Shown here: positions 32,271 through 44,200 of the stretch, one piece after another | Numbering within the stretch: the stretch's first letter is position 1 | How the letters are laid out: each line of letters starts with the position of its first letter | NCBI RefSeq assembly: GCF_030272615.1 | Contig: NC_081407.1 | Coordinates: forward strand, 99,431,897-99,495,896 | DNA: 64,000 nt | Direction: 5' to 3' | From: Cryptomeria japonica | Lineage: Eukaryota; Streptophyta; Pinopsida; Cupressales; Cupressaceae | Notes under the pieces: generated by a model | What the model was told of the DNA's origin: nothing | What the model saw: the letters and a program-made list of their open reading frames with translations, nothing else | The model's database searches: none | Position numbers and translations under genes: made by a program

Positions 32271-35200
32271 GTTTGTTTCTTGCTTTAACTTCGCTTCTCA
32301 ATGCTGCAAATGGTTTGGTTGCTATATATCATTTACTGCCCACCTGCGAATAATAGAATGTGTAATTGTTCAATGCAAGGCACAAGTTATAATCAAACGT
32401 ATTCAATTGTGTGTCTTTAAAGTGAGTAGAATCTGCCTTCCATTTTGTTTCTGCGGTTTCTATTATATTATTAGCATGCTACTATTTACGATGACATTTA
32501 CTTGGCTGGATATTACTTCTTGTTTTCAAATGTTTTGTAAACATGTCCGTGAAATGCATTCTTTTCCTACATATGCACACAAATTTGAAGAGCTAGAATG
32601 TTTTAATGTTTGAGTACATCAGTAATAAAGCTGTAAGAAATTGGATAACAAATGATGGATTTGTCACCTACAACAATCAGGACTACTAGTATGCTCATAG
32701 TTGAAGTGATATGATGACTCATAAGAAATGAAAACAAAAGTGTGTCATGCAAGAATGTTTGTATTGATTACCTAGCCATTAATGGGTGGAATAATTGACT
32801 GCCTCTATCCCATATCGATAGTGGATGCGGTAATGTTTTGATCATCATCTGCAACAACAGTGATTATGATGTCAGCTTGGCAGCTAAGAACATTCTCTTC
32901 ATCAGCAAACAGTTAGTTTGAGTTTGTTGGGCAAGTAAAACAGGGCATGACAACTTTTAGTGTGTCAAGGATACTTGTACTGACTAGTGTAGTAATAATC
33001 TATATTTATTGTTGTAGCATCAAACTTATATCTTATGATTGCATCATTTTTTCTTTCTATTTGGATAGAGTATCAATTACATGCAATGATAGAAAATAAT
33101 AGTGCATAACAGATACTTATCAAAATATAACACAACAGAAGCTTAGTTTACTTTAGAACAAGTAGATTAGGGAAGATCATGCTAAGATCAGACACTTTCC
33201 CTGTATATGATTATTCAATATAAAAAGGGACCAACAGTCCTCAATTAACTGTTGGGATTTGCTACAGTAAAACATGAACAACTAAACCAAAGCTAATAAG
33301 TTAATTAACAAAATAGTCAGTCCCACAAACTAACAAAACATGATTTCATTTTATGATAACTATGTCATCCCCCACATAAAGGAAGTCGAAATTCGAGGCC
33401 AAAAAAAGCAATTCACTAAACATTATTGGCAAGAGATGTCCCTAGAGGTGCATCAACTCCTACTAAAATGTAAGAAGTCGTGCTAGGAGTGTATGCGCAC
33501 AAAGATAGGGGGTTAAAAAGTGGCCAAATGTTCATATTTAGCCAAAATGTGCCAATGTTCCACAAAGTATAATGAGCATTTGTTATAATGTGCTCATTTT
33601 AAGGCTCAGATGTGTTTTTGGTAATGTGAACACGTTATAACAGAAATATGTTCCGGTTTCAACCAATAAAAACCCATGTCATTATCAAGCCTAAGGGTTG
33701 TGCATGCAACTTGGGTGTTCAAATAAATGTTTTACGGTTTACCAAAGACATGGAAAACATACAAATGTTGGGCGTACACAGCATTATAAAAGTATAAATG
33801 GAATTCAATTTCTTGGGTTTAAAATGGGAAAAACTCAGCAAAAAGATGGAAAATAAATATGTACTATTTCTTAAAAATGAGGTGGGAAAACAAAAATTTA
33901 ATTTTATGTGGAATATATTGTGTATAGATAAAAGCATACGTTTTACATATGAAAAATGTTGTTGATAAGTTATTTATATGGCTTAAATTTTTTATCTTAC
34001 ATTCACCTAAGAGGGTTTATATTATGAAGCATGACTTCCTATTTCAGGTGCAACTCTATCTTTTTTAACCTAAACTCTCATCGGGGTTTAAATTAAAAGA
34101 AAACTCCTTTGAGAGTATAAATAAAAAACCTCATTGTGGTCTAAAATTTATCGTCTAAGAGAGATCTATTCAATGTTTAACTCTAAGACCTTCTCCCTTT
34201 ACCAAAAAAGGTTAATCTTGCATTTGCTTTTTTATCTTTGTATTTAAGTGCAAAATGTAACCAGAAGAGATGTATAACAATTCAAAGTTTCAAAGTAGTT
34301 TTTGAAAAACTTGAGAAACAATACAGCATAGGTGGTGGGTTGTGATTTCTTGGGGTTAATCACCTTTTTCTTGTGTGTAATACTATTACGATCTAGATGG
34401 ATCATGCTATAGTTATTTACTTTTCTTTCTTCAATTAAATTAAGTAATAAAAAAATACGTAGTTAGTGATGAGTTGGTAGCTTGTTGACTCCTATGTGCT
34501 GTTTTTCAGGGAAAACTATGGCTGTGATGTCGTATGTTTTACTGCAGATATTGGCCAGGTATGCACGTGTTATATATTTGTGCCTGTTGGAAATTTGGTG
34601 GCATTATACCACGAATCCATATTGTGTGTTTGTTGCTGGGTAGTCTTGAAGGATTTCGTACTTTAACGGTTAACCAATGTTAGAGCTTTCCTGTTGTGAA
34701 TTTTAATCTGATGCATTTGTGATTTCTTCTCCATATTTATGGACTGCACCCACTACTGACATGCATTCTCATCTGCGACCTTTCTATTCTGCTCTAATGC
34801 TCCTAAGATTGTTCTGAATATTAGATGTAATATCGCAATTCTTAGCTTTCTGGTTTTTAATGTGCTTAATTGTTTTGCATCAATGATTATCATCCCTTCT
34901 CAAAAATAACAATTTAATTACAATGAAATTCCTGCTTAGAAATGCTTGATGAATTCAGAAGGTAAGTCAGATGGTACTGTTACTATTATTGTATATATAT
35001 GCATTTAGCTAAACAAATTGCATTGGCCTAAAGCTCAAAAAATCACAAGACATATTTCCTTGGATTCTAAATCATCAAATAGGTTTTCAAGAATCTCTGG
35101 CTACCTACAAATTCCTATAAATATGCTCTCTTTCATTTTAAATTTAAAAGCTTTTAATGAATAGTCTGGCATTGTTACACAAATATCATGTTCCAACATG

Positions 35201-38200
35201 TTTGGCTCTCTTGGAAAGCTGATATTGTTTCTAAACAAATGGTAAGGAAAGACTTTGAATGCAATTACTTCATGAATATAAAACTGCAGAATAATAGGAG
35301 CATTTGCCAATAAACTAAGAATCAATAACCCTCCTTTAAATTTGTGGATGCAATACATCAGGGCACTTATGGGGGAAATCTGCTAGATCAAATTTAAGGA
35401 AGCTTAGAAAACAGAATACAAAGTTGGGCATTTTCTCATGGGATGCAGCTTGGGGCATAACTAGAAAAATACTACATGATTGACAGCCAGCACCTTAGAG
35501 AAAAAATAGAATTTATTAACCAAAGCATGCTGGCTTATCAATCTAATAAGGCATTTATTTATTTATTTTGTGCATAATATATTACTGTAAATCAACAAAA
35601 AATGCATAAAAAGAAAATAGAATGCCTAAGAACACAAAATTTCCCATATGCAAGTCCATTTCCATCAGAATGATTTTTTCATCTTGCCCCTTCCAGATTA
35701 ATTTTCTGTATTATCTTCTCTACATGTTGCTTATCTTTGGTCATTGATATACATAATTCTAAATATTAGACTGTTGGTTTATGGAAGTTTGGTCTATAGG
35801 CATTATAGACTTAAAAAGTTGAAAGCTATATAATCTGCGGTATTGTTTGTGTTCTTGTTCCACTCAACCAATTTTTTGGTGTTAATCATCTCACTTAAAT
35901 AATGGTTTTGGTCATATCATCAATTTTATTTATTTATTTTTGGTTATAGTTTGAATATGAAGCAAATTTTTGTTACGAGAGAAATACAAATTGGCCTGTA
36001 TGTTTGCCTAAATATATTAATTTTGGTTTTTAAGTTAGGTGCTGATATTCTGACAATATTGTCATCTGTGAGAAAGCCAAAGATGTTTGCTCTTTGGTGT
36101 GCAAGAATATTTAGTTTTTGATTGTGAGATTCTATAATCCGACAATAGCAACATGGTTCATATAGGTGGCAAGTGTGGTTGTTGCAAAGTTGGGATTGTC
36201 AGAGGTATTTCCACACATTTAATATTCTAACTTATGTATGTGGGATTTTATTTTGAAGGGGCTTGGTGAAACTGAAGGCTTAGAAGAAAAGGCTACGGCC
36301 AGTGGTGCAAGCCAACTTATCATTCGGGATCTGAAAGAAGAATTTGTGAGAGATTATGTCTTTCCATGTTTGCGAGCTGGTGCAAGTTATGAAAGAAAGT
36401 ATTTGCTAGGAACATCAATGGCCCGACCTGTCATTGCAAAGGTCAGTTTTAATTTTCACAAGTTACTATAAATATATTTTCGTTTAGTATGTCAAGTGAC
36501 AGTTTTCATGCAGATATCGTGTACCCTTTAATGGTCTCATACTAGGACTGGCCAACACACGAAAGACAAGCAGTCCACATTTTCAACGCATTGTTTTTAT
36601 GCAGATATCGTGTACCCTAGTATGGTATCATACTAGGACTGGCTAACACAAAAAACAAGCAACCCACATTTTCAACGCATTATTTAAATTCTAAAACATC
36701 TAAATACTCTGTTTTGGACAATCTGTAGTTACTAATATTGCAATAGCACTAAATCAACTTTGATTATTTATTGTCAGCCATATATTGAATCTTCTTCAGA
36801 CAATTTCAGTTAAACTTTTGACAAAGCTTGGTCTTTTTGTTTGTCTTTGGATGTTACTTTTTGGATGGTCTTGCTTTTTAATGTATTTGGTGTTTGATGG
36901 GTCAACTCCTAAGAAGTATTGTTTATATGTTGTTTGATGCTCATATGATTGCTAGCGTATTTTGGTTATTTTTGTCCATTTAGCGCTAATATTATCAATT
37001 TTATGTATTTTGGTTATAGTTATTTGTGTGCTTTGTAAGTGAAGAGCTTGAATGTTGGAAAAAAATTTAATTGTATTTTGTGAGAGAATATGTTATCTGC
37101 TCATAAGTTTCTATATTCTAACTCTTGTCTGAGATTTTCCTAGATTTTTCCTAATTTATCATGTTAAAGTTAAAAATGTCTTTATCTTTTGATTTGCTGA
37201 AATTTTTTGGATACAGATAGTTGCCTTATGGTATGTAGTACTGTGGAGGTCAATATCTTGTCAGATAAAGTCTGAGAATATCAAAGATTGAAGCAGCCAT
37301 GTCTTTCTTCCTATTTTTTTAAAAATTTCCGGTCTCCATAGCAGTCGTCGCTTTTGCACTCATTCTAATAGTTGCTAGGAGGAAATAAATATGTAATCCA
37401 AATTTGTTAATAATTCAAGGAAAATCTATTCTAACATTGATAACTGTCAGAAATAGCTTTTAAACAAATATACCTATTTCTTATACACTTACAGTTTCAC
37501 GTACATTTGTAGGCTATGGTGGATGTTGCTAGAGAAGTTGGGGCAGATGCAGTTGAAATGGATGCACAGGAAAAGGAAACGATCAGGTTTGGCTATGTAG
37601 GGATTTGGTTTTAAGAATTGCTGGCTTTTCATATAAGCTAAATCGAAGTGTTGTCTTTACTGCAGGTTAGGTTTGAGTTATCTTTCTTTGCACTAAATCC
37701 AAAGCTGAATGTTGTGGCACCTTGGCGTGAGTGGGATATAAAAGGAAGAGAAGATGCCATTGAGTACGCTAAGAGACATAGAGTTCCTGTTCCAGTAACT
37801 AAGAAATCAATTTACAGCAGAGATCGAAACCTATGGCATCTTAATCATGAGGTGATATGAATTTCTTTCCTCTTGTTTTTCTGCGAGGTGCTTGCAAATA
37901 GCTGTAGCTTCACTTAGGCACACTGAGCTTTATAACTGCATTCATACGAACATGTGCATTGAGTACTGTGGTGACCATATATATCAACCGCCTTGGTTAA
38001 TGCATCTATCAAGTGTGTTTGCATTGAAGGTTTTGTACCCTCAAAGGTGGTTTATCTATTATTTTGAGATCTGTCATTTTTTTTTGGTAGCTTCAATGTT
38101 AAATTATCAAGCTTAATGCAATATATCATCTGGCTAATTTTCTTTTTATGTATCTGTTGGATTATGTGAACTTTAACAGAACACATTAACTTTTTCCAGT

Positions 38201-41200
38201 TTTACAAATATCAAGATTTTAACTGGCAAATAATAAAGGTATTGGTTGTTATATTTTAGGGAGATATCCTTGAAGATCCAGCTAATGAACCACAGAGTGA
38301 CATGTTTCTGATGACAGTGGACCCAGAGAAAGCACCAAATGTAGCAGAGTGAGTTTCTACATACCATCTTTTGAGATGCTATTTTATTTATAAATACTTT
38401 GGGCACTTTAAGTTCTATGCAGATAATGATTTAGATCTGCAAGTAATAATTTATGAAAACAATGAGTTGAACAAGTTTATGTTGTTCGAATCTTGGAATG
38501 GAATTGTAGAAAATTGCAAAAAATGAAATTTAAATGTAGTGTTTCACATCTTTTTCTGTCAAGGGTAACTGGGAACATTACCGGGCCGAGACTGGTTTTG
38601 GAAGGAACAAGACCCGGTCTTGGATGTGTTAATACATGTGCAGATGCCCTACAACTTATGGGCCACTTTATTTTAGTGTAATGTTTTGGACTTTGGGGGT
38701 CATTCTTCTGAATTTTCTTTACCATTGTATCACAATTTTTTGGACAAGAACTATAAATTTGAATGTAACAACATAGACATATTTACTAATCTTATGTTGA
38801 ATGCGTAAATTTATACAATTTCTTAAAATGTACAAAGCCATACAAAATGATAATGGTAGAGTTTGCAAGTTGTATTTTAAAGTCAAACAGATCACTCTAC
38901 AAAAGCATAAATAAATAATAAATATATTCATCCTCTTCCAATATTTGCCCCCTCCTTGCTAGATTTGTAATGTCCCCTTCTAAATTCTGACCTATGAATC
39001 GTAAATTGCATAACTAGGGTTAAAGATTATACCTTGTCAACTTAGAAACATAAGATTAAATGTAGAGTCCTGCACATAATAATGCAAATAGAGACATTCC
39101 TTTGATAAATAAGCATGCAAGATTTACATTATGATATGAATTCCAATTTATATAGACATGATGTTTGGAAGGGGGATATTATGAGGACTGCTTTAGAGTC
39201 TCTCTACCCAAGCCCAAGAGTGGTTGTTTCCTTCAACCTTCTTGCTCCACTTGGTGATTCTAACTGATCTCCTCATATATCAACCTTCTTCATGGCTTAC
39301 TTCCTTGTGAGTTTGGGATGAGGCTGTAACCAGGTTGCTAGACTCCTCAAGGTAAGTGCTCTCAAGGTCGTAGACGGCTCTGGGGTTGTTCTAGGACAAC
39401 CAACTTACGAGTCTCTCCTAACCTCTCTATTACACCTTCACTCCCTCCCTCACAAGTAAGTACTGTAATTCTGATTTAAATACTCTATATTTTTATCAGC
39501 ATGTTCCTAAGGAATTTAGAATCCATGATTCATTACATAGCCTTTCATATTATTGTATACATCTTGTATTCATTCCGTGAGATTGCTAATAATTGCTGAG
39601 ATAGTATATATTTGATTGTGTAAGTTACCATTAATTGTAAATCAGTATTCAGTATATTAACCTGCTTATGTTATTTGTACCAGTTGTCTTACGATTGATG
39701 AAGTTATTTAATATTGTTCCTCTATGACTGTAATTCTGTGACTGTGGATCATAACAGCATACAGATATGATACTAGTAAGTAATCAGAATGCTTTGTCTA
39801 AATACTGAACTTGCTTGCTTGTGCGATCTATCTTCTCCTGTGTCTCTATGCCCTCCTTGGCATGTGATGGCTGGTCTTTATATATCTCCGCCCTTGAATG
39901 GGAAGGTTGCTTGGGAGAGGTCGTACCTCTTGCCTTTTGGCAATCGTACCCTCCCTTACACTTGTAAAGAATGATTAGTTGATCGCACCCCTTCCATAAC
40001 TTATCTAATTGCATTTATTGGTTAAGACTCAGTCAATATTCACTAGTGATTCTTGATTAGTAAATTCGCTGCTCTATTTCCTGACTTAATGTGTGATACT
40101 TAGTACTCTGAGAATATCTCCTTCTTCTTATGCCCCATTTCAAATGAATTCTTCTCCCTTTTATATCATCCAATATGAGGGAGAAGTCATGCCTCTTCAT
40201 TATCATTGCCCTTTTGAAAGGGTCACAACCCTTGAGCATTGATTATATTTTAATTATCTTTTATTCTAGGAATTGGTCTTGAACTATTTTCTTTATTTAA
40301 TTCAATGATCATTATTTCCCTCAGACAAATATTAAATGTCTTATTTAAACTGGTTTTTTCTTATAAGCCAACCGTCTGGAATACAGTTTAAAGCCTTTGA
40401 TGTTATGTAATCAATACTGCCGCGACTTCTCAATTTGGTGGGGACATGACTAGGTTCTATGCCTGCAGACTCTTTAAACTCCAGACAGAACTTCTTTAAT
40501 GCCTGCCTTTAGGATCATGGATTTACATCTTCTTGAACTTAATTCAAAGCCTACGGGGAATTTTGAAGGAGCATAATGTTTGTTGTCAATAAGTATTCAT
40601 TTTTTACTTTTTTTTGGCAATTTGAAAGGGAAATAATTTTATTTTCACTAGACCGATTAAGGTACACTGTAGTTTCATTCACAAGGCCATGAGCTAATTA
40701 CATTAAAAAAATCAAATATAGTTTACTGATTTAAATTTATATGAAAATGGTAATTATCAAAATTTGGATTTTAACAGTAACACTGTTGAAACCTGAGGCT
40801 GAGATCTCAATTTTGAACGCAATATTTAATTTTTGTTGTCAATCTTGATAGTCAAGATAAAGTGCAGGTCCCATACTCCTCCCGTCTTATTGTTTTACAC
40901 TATTGCTTTCGTTTCTCATGTTGGCGGTTACATGATATGATTAAAAAATATGTCTGTGGACATTTGTTAATAATAACACACAACTATGTCTATCCTGTAT
41001 AGAAGTTGGAAGTTTTAAGCGTCTTCTACCCTCTCCTCATGTCATTAACTATGTTTGTCCTGCATTTCTGTATGGAATCATCAGATTAGGATGGGCTGTA
41101 GGATGGATAGATTGAAGTATACAATATAGCTTATCATGTTCAAAATATTTGATTTGTTCGAGGGGTCAAAAATATTTGGGAATCGGTAATTTTCAAACAA

Positions 41201-44200
41201 GAAAAAAAATCACTACAATTTCTTTAGGAATTGAATAGTGTGTACTGGATCAGACAAACCTGGCCAGTCCAAAAAATGGAGATCTGGCTGGGTTTAATAA
41301 TTAATATTTTGGTATGCATTGTATCTCAATCTCTCTTAAGACTAGAGAGATCAACATTATTATAGTACCCTTTCCTGCATCTTTCTTATGGAGATGTATT
41401 TGTCTCGTAGGCGAAGCCAGGCAGTGCCACAATTTGATAATCTTTGCAACAGGCGTGAATTTTACAACATCTGTTGAAGGCCATAAATGAGAATATATTT
41501 CACCAATGTTGAGATTCTCAATCGTCCTGTGCCTAGCTGCATTTTGTCTTCCTCCCTATCTACTAGACATCTTACATTCATTTTGATACTACCAGTTCTA
41601 AACAGGTTTTCAGAAAGGAACAAATGCATGATCTACAGGCACAGGCACAACATAGGGTAAAAAACAAAAATATTCCCAAATATCAGAATTTATTGGGTTT
41701 TTAATCAGTTTTTTCTTGGTGAAAATATCATTGACCAGTTTTTAATAAAACTATCACAATATTTTTTGTGAATTCTTGACACTTCTAGCAAGAAATGATT
41801 TTTGGCCATTTCTATGGTTGGGAGCTAAGTCACTAGGTTCGGCCGAATTTCTTCCTTGAAGTTCGAAATTCGCCAACTTTAAAACGGAGTATAAAATTCA
41901 TTCAAATTCGTATATTGAAAAAAGTAAATATTTTTTAATCGCAATTTTAGGGTTTTTTGGTTTTTTTTTTATAAATGAGTATTAGAAACCCACAATCTTC
42001 AGTTCGCCGTGAGTCGTCGCTGGAGAAGTGTGGAAGCCGAAGGAAGTCGCGGGAGAAGTGTGGAAGCCAAAGAAAGCGACATAGTGAATTCACCTCGGCT
42101 CTCTGCCACCGTGTTCGATGCCCTGCCTCTGCCGCTGTTCTGCCGTGTTCGACGCCTTGCCTTTGCCGCCGTTTTGCCGTGTTCAACGCCTTGCAGTCTC
42201 CTTGCCTAGGTAGGCTTCACTGAATTTTTAGGTTAGATTTTTTTTTTATTGGATAAAACTAATATTTTTAGGTTATTCAAACAAAATATTTTGTTTATTT
42301 TGTATATTGTAATGTGACATTACAATATACAAAATAAACAAAATATTTTGTGTATTGTTTATTGTTTATAATATTATATTATTTAATCAAAATATTGTAT
42401 TGTTTAATGTTTAGTTTTTATTAAGACATGATATATAGTTTAATATTATTGTATTAAATTATTAATTGTTTTGACATATGTTGTTTATTATTTGATTTTT
42501 AATTTTTATTTGTTTTATAAAGTTAAAATAAAATATAAATAATTTTTATAGTGTTGTTTAAAAAAATGTAGTGTGTTATTATTTTATTTTGTTTATAAAT
42601 TTAGTAAACAAAAAATAAAAATTAGCATTTATTTATTTTTTGTTAAAACATTTAGAATATATTAATAAATATTTTATTAAAATTTAGTATTTCTATTTTG
42701 AAAGGTTGAAATAAATGTAGTGTCTATTTTGTTTTTTAATTTTTCTTTCCAAACATGCAGATTTTCATTTAATGGCTCCTCCTAAATCAACTTCTGAGGC
42801 GTGGAAGCATGTGACTCGAAATGAAACTCACATCAAATGTAACCTATGCGAGGGAACTATAATTGGAACTTTAACAAGGCTTAGGAACCACTTCTTTGCT
42901 AATACATGGGGTCCAGGTGGAGGTGTTCAAGCATGTATAGGTGCGACTCCAGAACTTAAAGCTATTCTAGAGAAAGAGTTGGCTGCTTCAATGGTAGGAA
43001 AAATGAAGAGGGCACAAAAGAAACAGAGAATTGAAGGAGATATATCTAGATTCACATCTATTATGTCTTCCTCTTCTGTGCAATCCAAACCGGTGAGCAT
43101 ATCAAAACAGAGTGGAACACTGAACAACTTTTGGAAACCAGTAGAGAAACAATAGGTGGATGATGTAGTTGCTGATTTGTTTTACACAAGTGCTATTCCA
43201 TTCAATGTTGCGAGAAATCCACATTTTCGTAATGCAGTTCACAAAATTGCAGAGTTTGGCAAAGGGTACACACCCCCAGGTTCAGCGGCTATCAAGACAA
43301 CTCTTTTGCAGAGGTCAAAAGATAGAGTGACTGAAAAATTAGCTGATGTCAAAGCCACTTGGAAGGAAACAGGTTGCACTATATTGAGTGATGGATGGTC
43401 AGATATGTCTCAAAGGCCATTGATTAATGTTTTGGTGTCTTGTCTTGAAGGTGTTGTGTTTTTGAAAGTCATTGACACCATGAACCACAAGAAAACCTCA
43501 GAGTATATTTTTCAAATATTAGAGGAAGCCATTCTTGAAGTAGGGGTGGAAATTGTGGTTCAAGTGGTAACTGATAGTGCAACAAATTGTGTGGGAGCTG
43601 GGAGGTTGATTGTAGAAAAGTAACCACAGATATATTGGAGCCCATGTGCAGACCATTGTCTCGATTTGTTGCTTCATGACTTGGCTAAATTCCCATGGGT
43701 AAATGAAGCTATTCATAGAGGGAGAGCAATTGCAAATTTCATACGGAATCATTGTCTCACATTGAGTATTTATAGGCAACATGCATCAAAGGAATTGTTG
43801 AGGCCTTGTGAAACAAGATTTGCTTCATATTATATCACTTTGAAAAGAGTGGTTGAAGAAAAAATAGCTTTGAGATCTGTTATTTGTTCCAATTAGTGGG
43901 AAAGTTCAGTGCTTTCTAAAGGCCCCAAGGGGAAGAACATAGAGCAAATCATCCTAAACAACAATTTCTGGGAAAGTGCAGCAAAAATTTTACTTGTATG
44001 TGAACCAATTGTCGATGTGCTTCATATGGTTGATGGTGACACTCCTTGCCTTGGCATGCTTTATGAAAGCATGGACCAGTGTAAGGAATCTATTCAAAAA
44101 GCACTAAATAATGAAGAAGCAAAATATATGCAGATATGGGAGACAGTTGATTGGAGATGGAAAATGATGCACACACCTTTACATGCAGCAGCTTGCTTTT

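Noticed and set aside
32119-32613. Open frame running from ASS exon 2 into the following sequence
   Set aside because: Conserved similarity ends at 32270 at a donor site. The rest is intron read-through.
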